A stretch of 45,129 nucleotides of DNA, from positions 1 to 45,129 of the forward strand of contig CAMAQS010000011.1 of NCBI GenBank assembly GCA_945860565.1, read 5' to 3'. The stretch is from Chitinophaga pinensis. Lineage in GTDB: Bacteria > Bacteroidota > Bacteroidia > NS11-12g > UBA955. Under the pieces are notes generated by a model, which saw nothing but the letters and a program-made list of their open reading frames with translations, did no database searches and was not told where the DNA came from. This document shows positions 24,641-32,714 of the stretch, piece after piece. The stretch's first letter is position 1. Each line of letters begins with the position of its first letter. Made by a program: the position numbers and the translations under genes.

Positions 24641-26848
24641 TTAGTCTCTATTAGGTCTATTGTTACTTCTTCTGTTGTCCGAATTTCTTGAATTTGAACT
24701 AGGACGTGATTCCCTTGGTTCTCTTTCAATATATCCCTCAGGTTTTTCAGTTAAAGCTTTTTTGCTCAAGCGATATTTCCCAGTTTTTTTGTCAACTTCT
24801 ACTAGTTTAACATCTAAGATTTCACCATCTTGAAATAAACCTTCCATAGTTGGTGTTTTTTCCCAAGAAATTTCACTGATATGTAACAATCCATCTTTTC
24901 CTGGCATGAATTCAACAAACGCACCAAAATCTGTAATGGTTTTAACTTTTCCAGTGTAAGTTTTACCTACTTCTGGAATGGCTACAATTCCTTCAACAAT
25001 ACTTCTTGCTTTAGACATACTTTCTGCATTTTCAGAAAGTATTTCAACAAAACCTTTTCCTTCTCTTTCCTCAATAGAAATGGTAGTGCCTGTTTGAGCT
25101 TGAATATCTTGAATTATTTTTCCTCCTGGTCCAATTACTGCTCCAATAAATTCCTTATCGATTACAATTACCTCTATTCGAGGTGTGTGTGCTTTTAATT
25201 CGGTATTGGTTGTGGAGATGGTTTTTTCCATTTCTCCAAGAATATGTAATCTGCCTTCCTTTGCTTGTTTCAAAGCTTCGTAAACCATATCCCAATTTAA
25301 TCCGTTGATTTTAATATCCATTTGGCAAGCTGTAATACCATCTTTGGTTCCAATAACTTTAAAGTCCATATCTCCAAGATGATCTTCATCGCCCAAAATA
25401 TCAGTTAAAATTTTAAATTTACCCGTTTCATTGGTAATTAAACCCATGGCAATTCCGCTTACAGGTTTTTTCAAGTGAATTCCGGCATCCATCAAAGCCA
25501 TAGAACCAGCACAAACTGTAGCCATACTTGAAGAACCATTTGATTCCAAAATATCACTTACAATACGAATTACATAAGGTACGTCTAGTGGTAACATAAC
25601 TTTTAATCCTCGTAATGCAAGATTACCATGTCCAATTTCTCTTCTTCCTGGTCCTCTGTTAGGTCTAACTTCACCAGTTGAAAAACCTGGAAAATTATAA
25701 TGTAACATTAAACGGCTATGACCATGTAACATAGGCGCGTCAAGTAGTTGTTCATCTAATTTACCTCCTAAAGTTATGGAAGTAAGTGACTGTGTTTCTC
25801 CTCTTGTAAATACTGCAGATCCATGGGCCGCTGGCAAATAATCAATAACAGTTGAAATCGGTCTAACCTCATTCGTTTTACGACCATCTAATCGTTTGCC
25901 AGATTCGAGTATCATTTCTCTCATTTGGTTATACTCTGCTTCATGAAAGTATTTTTTTGCCAAACGGGTCATTCTAGATTCATCTTCTCGGCCTTCAAAT
26001 TGTTTTACATAATCTTGAACAATTGCTTTGAATTGTTCTGTTCTTTCCTTTTTGGTTTTGCCACTTTCAGCAACTACTCTAATTGCCGCTGATGTTTCAT
26101 TTATAACTTTTTCACGCAATTCAGCATCATTGTCCTCGTGATTATATTCTCTAAATGGCTTGCGACCTCCCAATTTTTCTAATAACTTCCATTGTTCTTC
26201 ACATTGTTTTTTTATAGCATTGTGACCAAATTTTAAAGCCAATAAGAAATCATCTTCTGAAAGTTCATGCATTTCACCTTCAACCATATTTAAGTCTTGT
26301 GCTGTTCCCCCTAAGAGAATGTCTAAATCTGATTTTGCTAATTCTTCCTTGGTAGGATTAATTATAAATTCACCATTTATTCTTCCAACACGCACCTCAG
26401 AAATAGGTCCTTGAAATGGTATGTCTGTCAACATTAATGCTGTAGACGCGGCCAATCCTACATAAGAATCTGGTAAAATATTTTCATCAGAAGAAATTAA
26501 GGTTAACATCACCTGTGTGTCTGAATGATAATCCTCAGGAAACAAAGGTCTTAAACATCTATCAACCAACCTTGAAATTAATATTTCATAATCTGATAAT
26601 CTTGCTTCACGACGTAAGAAACTTCCTGGGATTCTACCCACCGCAGCAAATTTTTCTTGATAATCTACACTTAGGGGTAAAAAGTCTATACCTTCTTTGG
26701 CATCGTAATTACTTACAACTGTTGCCAAAATCATGGTTTTTCCTACTTTAACTACGCAACTTCCTTGTGCTTGACGGGCCAATCTACCCGTTTCAATTTC
26801 AATGATACGGCCATCGCCGGTATCAAATTCTGTTTTTGTTATATTCAT
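24641..26848 (-). CDS. pnp: Polyribonucleotide nucleotidyltransferase (PNPase)
   Basis: 3'-to-5' phosphorolytic exoribonuclease that yields nucleoside diphosphates; a trimer and degradosome component by family knowledge. The 735 residues show two RNase PH cores (first ~1-220; second ~310-545 with SMATVCAGSMALMDAG and the catalytic Asp region DILGDEDHLGDMDF), a KH domain with GPGG (~555-615), an S1 domain (YTGKVKTITDFGAFVEF, ~625-695), and a short Arg/Asn/Ser tail. It sits downstream of rpsO, the classic arrangement, with a terminator hairpin in the 76-nt gap. Expression therefore depends on readthrough or on a promoter I cannot see. Confidence 0.97.
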   Translation of the reverse strand: MNITKTEFDTGDGRIIEIETGRLARQAQGSCVVKVGKTMILATVVSNYDAKEGIDFLPLSVDYQEKFAAVGRIPGSFLRREARLSDYEILISRLVDRCLRPLFPEDYHSDTQVMLTLISSDENILPDSYVGLAASTALMLTDIPFQGPISEVRVGRINGEFIINPTKEELAKSDLDILLGGTAQDLNMVEGEMHELSEDDFLLALKFGHNAIKKQCEEQWKLLEKLGGRKPFREYNHEDNDAELREKVINETSAAIRVVAESGKTKKERTEQFKAIVQDYVKQFEGREDESRMTRLAKKYFHEAEYNQMREMILESGKRLDGRKTNEVRPISTVIDYLPAAHGSAVFTRGETQSLTSITLGGKLDEQLLDAPMLHGHSRLMLHYNFPGFSTGEVRPNRGPGRREIGHGNLALRGLKVMLPLDVPYVIRIVSDILESNGSSSMATVCAGSMALMDAGIHLKKPVSGIAMGLITNETGKFKILTDILGDEDHLGDMDFKVIGTKDGITACQMDIKINGLNWDMVYEALKQAKEGRLHILGEMEKTISTTNTELKAHTPRIEVIVIDKEFIGAVIGPGGKIIQDIQAQTGTTISIEEREGKGFVEILSENAESMSKARSIVEGIVAIPEVGKTYTGKVKTITDFGAFVEFMPGKDGLLHISEISWEKTPTMEGLFQDGEILDVKLVEVDKKTGKYRLSKKALTEKPEGYIEREPRESRPSSNSRNSDNRRSNNRPNRD

Positions 26849-26866
26849 TTTAAAAAAATTTTAATA

Positions 26867-26901
26867 AAAAGCCCCGCTTCGCATTTGCGAACGGGGCTTT
26901 T
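26867..26901 (-). terminator. Strong hairpin terminator/attenuator between rpsO and pnp
   Basis: Stem of GCCCCG/CGGGGC plus TTCGC/GCGAA with a single bulged base and an ATTT loop, A/T tracts on both sides. On the minus strand the T tract follows, so it should end rpsO transcripts before pnp. E. coli also has a terminator in this gap. Confidence 0.85.
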
Positions 26902-26924
26902 CTATTCATACATGTAAATTAGGA

Positions 26925-27194
26925 TTACTTACGTAGACCTAATTCTTTAATTAAATTACGATACTTGAAAATATCTTGTTTTGCAAGATAGTTAAGTAAG
27001 CTGCGTCTTTTTCCTACAAGTTTTATTAAAGATAGCTCCGCGCTTTTATCTTTTTTCGCAGTTTTTAGGTGACCACTAATAAAATTGATTCTTTCAGTAA
27101 ACATGGCAACTTGTGCTTCTGTGCTGCCCGTATTTTGCTCACTACCACCAAATTTTGTAAAAATTTCCTTTTTTCTTTCCGCTGTTAATTGCAT
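26925..27194 (-). CDS. rpsO: 30S ribosomal protein S15
   Basis: The 89-residue protein is full length for S15. Visible conserved parts: FGGSEQNTGSTEAQVAMFTERI near the N-terminus, the four-helix core, and KRRSLLNYLAKQD with the C-terminal YRNLIKELGLRK. S15 binds 16S rRNA early in assembly of the 30S platform. A perfect TAnnTTTG lies 19 nt upstream of the ATG, and no Shine-Dalgarno is present. The following pnp gene is separated by a terminator hairpin. Confidence 0.98.
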   Translation of the reverse strand: MQLTAERKKEIFTKFGGSEQNTGSTEAQVAMFTERINFISGHLKTAKKDKSAELSLIKLVGKRRSLLNYLAKQDIFKYRNLIKELGLRK

Positions 27195-27213
27195 TTTTTC
27201 AGTAATTGAACCG

Positions 27214-27221
27214 CAAAGTTA
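27214..27221 (-). promoter_or_regulatory. -7 promoter element (TAACTTTG) of rpsO
   Basis: Perfect TAnnTTTG on the minus strand, 19 nt before the start codon. The -33 TTG is not evident at the usual spacing. Confidence 0.6.
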
Positions 27222-27308
27222 AGTTATTTTAGTAAATTGTGGAAATAAATATTGAAGTTTTTCCATTTTTATCCTTAACTGTTCACTCGACTTTTAACTT
27301 TTTCTTAT

Positions 27309-27336
27309 AAAAACAAAATCCTGGACGAATCCAGGA
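27309..27336 (-). terminator. Intrinsic terminator with no annotated gene in front of it
   Basis: Six-bp GC-rich stem with a 6-nt loop, followed on the minus strand by T4GT5. It lies upstream of the rpsO promoter and does not serve any known minus-strand gene. Confidence 0.6.
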
Positions 27337-27380
27337 CCTTGCCAGTTATGAAAACTTAAATCTACCCCAAGCATAAAACA
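27309..27380 (-). ncRNA. Candidate ~70-nt orphan small transcript upstream of rpsO
   Basis: On the minus strand a TATATTTG element (27391-27384) is followed about 75 nt later by an intrinsic terminator: TCCTGG (27336-27331) / CCAGGA (27324-27319) with an ATTCGT loop, then a T4GT5 tract to 27309. No annotated gene lies between them. A 26-codon frame starts at 27374, but its stop (27296-27294) is past the terminator, so a non-coding RNA is the better reading. Family unknown. Confidence 0.3.
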
Positions 27381-27383
27381 AAT

Positions 27384-27391
27384 CAAATATA
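27384..27391 (-). promoter_or_regulatory. -7 element (TATATTTG) facing away from the ABC exporter gene
   Basis: Perfect TAnnTTTG on the minus strand, between rpsO and the ABC exporter gene. It would drive the candidate small transcript and lies about 46 nt from the plus-strand -7 element of the exporter. Confidence 0.4.
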
Positions 27392-27436
27392 AAAAGGTTT
27401 TGGAGTTTCTTTTTTCTTAATACAATTCACCTGAAC

Positions 27437-27444
27437 TACATTTG
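27437..27444 (+). promoter_or_regulatory. -7 promoter element (TACATTTG) of the ABC exporter gene
   Basis: Perfect TAnnTTTG only 8 nt before the ATG at 27453, so the 5' leader should be no more than a few nucleotides. Confidence 0.55.
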
Positions 27445-27452
27445 CCTAAGAT

Positions 27453-29228
27453 ATGGGTGCCCTTAAATCTCTTAATCCTTATTTGTTAAAATATAAATGG
27501 TCCATTTTAATAGGAATTACTTGTGTAATCTTAAGCAATATATTTGCAATTTATATTCCCGTTTATGTTAGGCAAGCAATAGACGATGTAGTTGCTATAA
27601 CTCAAATTTTACCGAATAGTCAAGGAAATATTCTATATAAAAATATACTTTTTAATGCTCTTGGTTTTGGTGCGATGGTTTTTATCGCCGCCATTTTTAA
27701 AGGAATATTTCTGTATTTAATGAGACAAACGCTCATTGTTGCTTCAAGAAATATTGAATTTGACCAGAAAAATGAACTTTATTCCAAATATCAAGAGTTA
27801 GACGAAACGTTTTATCGGAAAAATTATACAGGTGATTTGATGTCTAGAATATCTGAAGACATTTCTAATGTACGCATGTACATTGGTCCATCAATAATGT
27901 ATTTTGCCAATATTTTATTTTCTTTTATTCTAATTATTGGTCAGATGGCTACAATTAACTGGCATCTTACACTTTGGGTTTTGATTCCTTTGCCATTTCT
28001 TTCCTATTCAATATATAAAGTGAGTAGCTTAATTAACATAGGAAATAAGCAGATTCAAGAACAATTATCCATTATTACAACTAAAGCACAAGAATCATTT
28101 GCAGGTATTAGAATTATTAAGTCATTTGGAGCAGAATTTGAATTTGCTTCCGATTTTAAATCTACTGGAATTGAATACAAAAAGAAGAGTTTAAAATTAG
28201 CCAAAATCAATGCGTTATTTTTTCCTTTGATGACTTTATTGATGGGTGTTAGCACGATTATTGTCCTTTATATTGGTGGTTTAGAAGTCCAGAAGGGAAA
28301 ATTTACTGCCGGAAATGTTGCTGAATTTATAATTTACTTAAACATGCTAATTTGGCCTGTCGCAAGCTTAGGTTGGACTACGGCTTTGGTTCAAAAAGCA
28401 AGTGCCAGCCAACAAAGAATTCAAGAATTTTTGAAAATTCCCGTATTAAAGAATCTACAAAATTTGGTCTTTAAGTTTAATGATGTTGTTTCTATTTCGA
28501 ACCTTAGTTATCAATATGCAGATAAAAATGATTTTGCGATTAGAAATCTTGAATTTGAAATTAAAAAAGGACAGTTTATTGGATTGGTTGGTAAAACAGG
28601 TTCAGGGAAGTCTACATTTCTTCAAATTTTAGCCCGACAATTGAACATTCATGAAGGTAGTTATAAATTAGATGGTATTGATATTGGCAATATCGATCTT
28701 GTCGATTTTAGAGACAATATAGCTTACGTACAACAAGATGTTTTTTTATTAAGTGATACGATCAAAGAGAATATATTATTTGGTTCTAAATCTGTGCCAA
28801 CCAATGAAATGCTGAATCAAATCTTAGACGTAACTCAATTAACCAACGATTTGAAAAATTTCCCTGATGGCATAAATACGGTCATTGGTGAAAGGGGTGT
28901 TTCCTTATCTGGTGGACAAAAACAAAGAGTTTCTTTGGCCCGCGCACTAATGAAAAAGTCAGAAATTCTAATACTGGATGATTGTTTAAGTGCAGTTGAC
29001 GCCGATACTGAAGAGCGGATTCTTTCCAAATTAAAAATTATCATGAAATCAAAAACGGTAATTATGGCAAGTCATAGAATTACCCCATTAATTTTAGCTG
29101 ATACAATATTGGTTTTAGAGAATGGAGAATTAACAAATTCTGGAAATCATGATTATCTTCTAGAGTCCAATGATTTTTATGCTTGGTTGAATGAAAATCA
29201 GAATAATTTTCATTCTAATACAGTTTGA
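27453..29228 (+). CDS. ABC exporter, fused membrane and ATPase domains (MsbA-like)
   Basis: The 591-residue half-transporter would act as a homodimer in the inner membrane. Residues ~1-325 hold six membrane helices of the type I exporter domain. Residues ~340-580 are the ATPase: Walker A GKTGSGKST (~378), Q-loop YVQQD, signature SLSGGQKQR, Walker B ILILDD, D-loop SAVDADTE, and the switch His in ASHRI. Substrates of this family include lipid A, other lipids, peptides and drugs, and nothing here decides among them. The gene begins 8 nt past a -7 element and has no same-strand partner within 130 nt. Confidence 0.92.
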   Translation: MGALKSLNPYLLKYKWSILIGITCVILSNIFAIYIPVYVRQAIDDVVAITQILPNSQGNILYKNILFNALGFGAMVFIAAIFKGIFLYLMRQTLIVASRNIEFDQKNELYSKYQELDETFYRKNYTGDLMSRISEDISNVRMYIGPSIMYFANILFSFILIIGQMATINWHLTLWVLIPLPFLSYSIYKVSSLINIGNKQIQEQLSIITTKAQESFAGIRIIKSFGAEFEFASDFKSTGIEYKKKSLKLAKINALFFPLMTLLMGVSTIIVLYIGGLEVQKGKFTAGNVAEFIIYLNMLIWPVASLGWTTALVQKASASQQRIQEFLKIPVLKNLQNLVFKFNDVVSISNLSYQYADKNDFAIRNLEFEIKKGQFIGLVGKTGSGKSTFLQILARQLNIHEGSYKLDGIDIGNIDLVDFRDNIAYVQQDVFLLSDTIKENILFGSKSVPTNEMLNQILDVTQLTNDLKNFPDGINTVIGERGVSLSGGQKQRVSLARALMKKSEILILDDCLSAVDADTEERILSKLKIIMKSKTVIMASHRITPLILADTILVLENGELTNSGNHDYLLESNDFYAWLNENQNNFHSNTV

Positions 29229-29306
29229 ATTCGTAAGATTTTAAAGAACTTATGAAATGTTCAGATTAAGACTGTAACAAAATTAAAAAATTAAAGAGTC
29301 AATGTC

Positions 29307-29336
29307 TTGCTATGCTCAATATTTTTCGCATATTTG
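29307..29336 (+). promoter_or_regulatory. Promoter of the DUF3276 gene: TTG, 19-nt spacer, CATATTTG
   Basis: -33 TTG at 29307-29309 and a 7-of-8 -7 element at 29329-29336, 27 nt before the ATG. A weak GAAAGG at 29351-29356 lies 7 nt before the start, a rare Shine-Dalgarno-like sequence here. Confidence 0.45.
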
Positions 29337-29363
29337 CTTTTAATAATTTAGAAAGGTAAGCCT

Positions 29364-29681
29364 ATGCAGGAAGACAACTACAACGAACAAAACCAACAAG
29401 AAGAAATTTTCTCTAAGAGAATTAGGGCGGGAAAAAGAACATACTTTTTCGATGTTAAAGCCACCAGAAATAACGATTTTTATATAACTATTACTGAAAG
29501 TAAACGCAGTAGGTTTGATGATGGCTCTTTTGTAAAAACAAAAATCCATTTGTATAAAGAAGATTTTAACAAATTTTCAGAAGCGCTTACCGAAACCATT
29601 GGTCATGTAAAATCAAACTTATTGCCTGAATATAATTTTGATGAATATTCTAGGGATCACAATGATGGTGAAGAAAATTAA
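29364..29681 (+). CDS. DUF3276 (PUR-domain) nucleic-acid-binding protein
   Basis: The 105-residue protein matches the short PUR-alpha-like family of Bacteroidota and spirochaetes: EEIFSKRIRAGKRTYFFDVK, then FYITITESKR and HLYKEDFNKFSEAL. One PUR repeat folds as a beta sheet with a helix and dimerises to bind single-stranded DNA or RNA in known members. The target in this organism is unknown. A terminator follows the stop codon but lies within the start of the next gene (29703-29733). Confidence 0.9.
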   Translation: MQEDNYNEQNQQEEIFSKRIRAGKRTYFFDVKATRNNDFYITITESKRSRFDDGSFVKTKIHLYKEDFNKFSEALTETIGHVKSNLLPEYNFDEYSRDHNDGEEN

Positions 29682-29699
29682 TCATTTTAAGTTGGTAAA

Positions 29700-31115
29700 A
29701 TGAAAAAGGCTATCATCATCGGTAGCCTTTTTTCAATAAATATTTTATTGAAATTATGGTTTTCTTTATATTGTGAGCTTAATAATGATGAACTTTTTTC
29801 ATTATACCACGCCCAGATGTCTGTAAAAAACATATTCTTACAATTATCCTCAGGAAATAATCCTCCTCTATTTGAACTATTTTTACATTTTTGGATTAAA
29901 TTTTCTGGAATTAATAACCCTTGGTTAATCAGAATCCCGTCAGTGCTTTTTAGTTCCTTCACCGCTTTAATCATATTTCAAATCGGAAATATCATTAAAG
30001 GCTTTAAAGTTGGGCTTGCCGCGGCAATTTTATTTACACTTTCGCAATTTGCCAATGAAACCAGTGTTTTATTGAGAGCTTATCCCTTGTTGGTTTTTCT
30101 TTTAACGGCAAATTTTTTAGCATTCATACATCTATTTACGTTAAATAAAAAAAAGAGTTTATTTTGGATGTTTGTTTGGATTATAACCCAAACATTGGTT
30201 TGGTATACCCACTATTTTTCAATTTGGATAATAATTTCACAGGGTTTATTTTCACTCACAAATAAGAAGCAATTTCTTGCGTTTTTAAAAATGTCTTTTT
30301 TCCCTATTCTGTTTTTTTCACCGTTCATCCCCATTTTATACAATAGATTTTTAAATTCTTCATCAGGAACTTGGGTTCAAACAGCTCCTTATGATGCAAT
30401 ATATTTAACACTTTGGAAGTATGGTAATAAGCCATACATGGCAGTGCTTTTTATAATTGCTATTGTTTACACAATTCGATTGTTTATTGCACAAAAATCT
30501 GTTAATGGAATGGCTATCATTTATTGGTATTTTGTACCAACATTTTTAATGTTTATACTCTCTATTCCATCTCGTTTTGCAATACCGATGTTTACGGATT
30601 TATATCTTTATTTTACTTCACCTGCCCTATTTCTTTTGGTTTCTTTTGGTATAGTTCATTTTGTTGAATCAATTAATCAGAAAAATCGAATTTATATTTA
30701 TTTGGCTTCACTTTCCATTTCAATTCTCTCTTTCTTTCCTGTTAAGTCTAATAATAAATTGACAGACATAAATCCAATTGCATTTAATAATTTAACAATT
30801 GCCGTTTACCCTGCTTCCAATTGTTTTAGTTACATGTATTATTTTGATAAATCTAAATTTAAACAAGTACAACAAGAAAATATTTATTTGAATATTTCAA
30901 AATTATTACAAAAATCGAATGTGTTTATCATTGATTCAAACGTGTTTTATTATGATACAATTCAATCTAATACACAGTGTAAATTACTCAATTTTGAAGT
31001 AAATAGAACTTTGGATACTCAATTGTTGAACAGATGGATAGTAAAAAACAAGTTTTTAACCATAAAAAGTTCTGAAAAAAACCAAAACTTTCAAATAGTA
31101 GACTTCATAAATTAA
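29700..31115 (+). CDS. GT39-type (PMT-like) membrane glycosyltransferase
   Basis: A 471-residue polytopic protein. The first helix (~4-24) is followed by a luminal loop with the acidic pair NNDELFSLYHAQ, then NNPPLFELFLHFWIKF, the conserved N-terminal pattern of ArnT/PMT-type enzymes. About eleven more hydrophobic segments follow, then a ~100-residue C-terminal soluble part. Such enzymes move a sugar from a polyprenyl-phosphate donor to protein or lipid outside the inner membrane; the acceptor is unknown. I keep the start at 29700 because the next Met would lose the catalytic acidic pair. A perfect terminator hairpin overlaps codons 2-11. Confidence 0.8.
   Translation: MKKAIIIGSLFSINILLKLWFSLYCELNNDELFSLYHAQMSVKNIFLQLSSGNNPPLFELFLHFWIKFSGINNPWLIRIPSVLFSSFTALIIFQIGNIIKGFKVGLAAAILFTLSQFANETSVLLRAYPLLVFLLTANFLAFIHLFTLNKKKSLFWMFVWIITQTLVWYTHYFSIWIIISQGLFSLTNKKQFLAFLKMSFFPILFFSPFIPILYNRFLNSSSGTWVQTAPYDAIYLTLWKYGNKPYMAVLFIIAIVYTIRLFIAQKSVNGMAIIYWYFVPTFLMFILSIPSRFAIPMFTDLYLYFTSPALFLLVSFGIVHFVESINQKNRIYIYLASLSISILSFFPVKSNNKLTDINPIAFNNLTIAVYPASNCFSYMYYFDKSKFKQVQQENIYLNISKLLQKSNVFIIDSNVFYYDTIQSNTQCKLLNFEVNRTLDTQLLNRWIVKNKFLTIKSSEKNQNFQIVDFIN
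29703..29733 (+). terminator. Intrinsic terminator overlapping the first codons of the GT39 gene
   Basis: Perfect 10-bp stem AAAAAGGCTA (29703-29712) / TAGCCTTTTT (29723-29732) with a 10-nt loop and a T6 run. It starts on codon 2 of the GT39 gene and would end DUF3276 transcripts. Confidence 0.8.
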
Positions 31116-31150
31116 ACGAGCTTACATTCTTTATTGTTTACTTGAAATCG

Positions 31151-31158
31151 TATTTTTG
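31151..31158 (+). promoter_or_regulatory. -7 promoter element (TATTTTTG) of the DUF4199-plsC-gatC operon
   Basis: Perfect TAnnTTTG, 4 nt before the ATG at 31163. The predicted transcript is leaderless. Confidence 0.55.
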
Positions 31159-31162
31159 CTGA

Positions 31163-31690
31163 ATGTATAAAAAAGTAGCCTTGTATGGTTTGGCATTTGG
31201 TTCGTTGAGTGCGAGCATGATTCTTATTAACTACTTGAACAAGTTATACCTTACTCGGAGTTTTGTTTCAGCGATTCCTGTGTTGGCAAATGTAATCATT
31301 GTAGGTTTTGGTGTTTATTTTCTAATAAAAAAGATAATGTTCGAACCCAATAAAAAGCCTATTTCTCTTGGAAAGGCTTTATTTGCGAGTTTGCTTACTG
31401 CTCTTATTGCAGCTATTTGCAACATAGCGGCATATCAACATATAAAACTAAATAAAAAGGAATATTTTGAGGATTTTAGGAATACTCAAATTAAGCAAAT
31501 GGATATACATCTTAGTAGAGATAGTTCTTTAAACCTCAGCGAAAGAAGTAAGAAAAAAGAAGAAGCCACAAGAAATTTAGACGAAAATATGTCAACAGGT
31601 GCATTTGCACGCACTGAAATACAAATGTTTTTGTCTGTTGCATTGGTTATTACTTTGCTTGTTTATGTTGCCAATCAAAAAAGACAATGA
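31163..31690 (+). CDS. DUF4199 membrane protein
   Basis: The 175-residue protein has four hydrophobic segments (about residues 5-25, 37-56, 70-92 and 150-170) and a charged, helical stretch of ~55 residues before the last one. This is the DUF4199 layout, a Bacteroidota inner-membrane family of unknown function. The start at 31163 is set by a -7 element 4 nt upstream. Its stop overlaps the plsC ATG (ATGA), so the two are translationally coupled. Position beside an acyltransferase hints at a membrane-lipid setting but proves nothing. Confidence 0.8.
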   Translation: MYKKVALYGLAFGSLSASMILINYLNKLYLTRSFVSAIPVLANVIIVGFGVYFLIKKIMFEPNKKPISLGKALFASLLTALIAAICNIAAYQHIKLNKKEYFEDFRNTQIKQMDIHLSRDSSLNLSERSKKKEEATRNLDENMSTGAFARTEIQMFLSVALVITLLVYVANQKRQ

Positions 31691-32421
31691 GAATTATTTT
31701 TGGTAGAATATGGTTCGTTTGGTATGGTTTAGTTTTCATACTTCTTTTTTTGGCTTTTTATCCCTTTTTCTATTTACTTTTATCTCATAAAAAGGGTTAT
31801 ATAATGGCCGATAGATTTAGAAAAATTTGGGGTAAAATTGTTACTTATTCTACATTTATGTTTCCTAAAATAATCTATGAAACACCCTTATCTTCAAAAA
31901 AACAATTCATATATTGCCCAAATCATATTTCTTATTTAGACATAGTTTTAACCGGTAGTTTTTTACCTTCATTTAATTTTTTTATGGCAAAAATGGAGTT
32001 AAGCAAATTGCCTTTATTCAAAATTTGGTTTAGAACTTTGGATGTTCCAGTGAAACGAGAAAATTTGCGAAGTGCCCATTCAGCATTCTTTGAAGCTGCA
32101 AAGAAGTTAGACAATGGCGCAAACCTGATCATTTTTCCCGAAGGAAAGATTCCCAATGATACTCCCAAAATACACTATCCCTTAAAACCAGGCGCATTTA
32201 AATTGGCCATTGAAAAAGGTCTCCCAATTGTGCCCATAACCATACTAGATAATCTTAATCGTTTAGATATAGAAAAGTATGTTTGTTTTCCGGGTAAAAT
32301 GAGAATGATTGTACATGCACCGATTGAAACTAAAGATTTATCGATAGACGATGTTAAATCTTTATCAGATCAAGTATATTCGATAATTCATTCAGAATTA
32401 ATTAAACATAATATTATATGA
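31687..32421 (+). CDS. plsC: 1-acyl-sn-glycerol-3-phosphate acyltransferase
   Basis: Acylates lysophosphatidic acid to phosphatidic acid at the inner membrane. The 244-residue protein has an N-terminal membrane segment (~8-32) and the acyltransferase motifs NHISYLD (HX4D catalytic pair, near residue 79) and FPEGK (usual form FPEGT), followed by GAFKLAIEKGLPIVPI. PlsC-family members also include ornithine-lipid and other acyltransferases, so the acceptor is probable, not certain. It is coupled by ATGA overlaps to both DUF4199 upstream and gatC downstream. Confidence 0.88.
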   Translation: MRIIFGRIWFVWYGLVFILLFLAFYPFFYLLLSHKKGYIMADRFRKIWGKIVTYSTFMFPKIIYETPLSSKKQFIYCPNHISYLDIVLTGSFLPSFNFFMAKMELSKLPLFKIWFRTLDVPVKRENLRSAHSAFFEAAKKLDNGANLIIFPEGKIPNDTPKIHYPLKPGAFKLAIEKGLPIVPITILDNLNRLDIEKYVCFPGKMRMIVHAPIETKDLSIDDVKSLSDQVYSIIHSELIKHNII

Positions 32422-32714
32422 TCGTTGACAATAACACAATAAATCGATTGGCAATTCTTGCCAAACTACAATTCGATGAAGTAGAAATGGAATCTATTAC
32501 AAGTGAGTTGGAAAAGATTGTACTTATGTGTGAACAATTAAAGAATGTCGACACCAATGGAATTGAGCCATTAATTTATATGACAAATGCTCAGAATGTT
32601 TTAAGGGATGATGTTGTTTCACAAGAAATTAATCACGAAGATGCACTCAAAAATGCCCCTAAAAGAGACAGTGATTTCTTTAGGGTACCCAAAGTGATTG
32701 AATCCAATGAATAA
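32418..32714 (+). CDS. gatC: Asp/Glu-tRNA amidotransferase subunit C
   Basis: The 98-residue protein is the small subunit that holds GatA and GatB together for the Gln-tRNA(Gln)/Asn-tRNA(Asn) transamidation route. Visible: the N-terminal [15 protein letters not shown] with following helices, the turn [16 protein letters not shown], and the C-terminal [16 protein letters not shown]. gatA and gatB are not adjacent. Its start overlaps plsC by 4 bases and its end overlaps the following ATPase gene by 8, so four genes are translated as a chain. Confidence 0.95.
   Translation: MIVDNNTINRLAILAKLQFDEVEMESITSELEKIVLMCEQLKNVDTNGIEPLIYMTNAQNVLRDDVVSQEINHEDALKNAPKRDSDFFRVPKVIESNE

Noticed and set aside
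27294-27374. 26-codon frame as a small protein
   Set aside because: The predicted terminator lies within the frame before its stop codon, and there is no homologue I recognise; treated as a candidate RNA instead.
32698-32706. TTG start for the MacB/LolD-type ATPase
   Set aside because: An ATG three codons downstream overlaps the gatC end in the coupled fashion seen throughout this operon and matches the family start.
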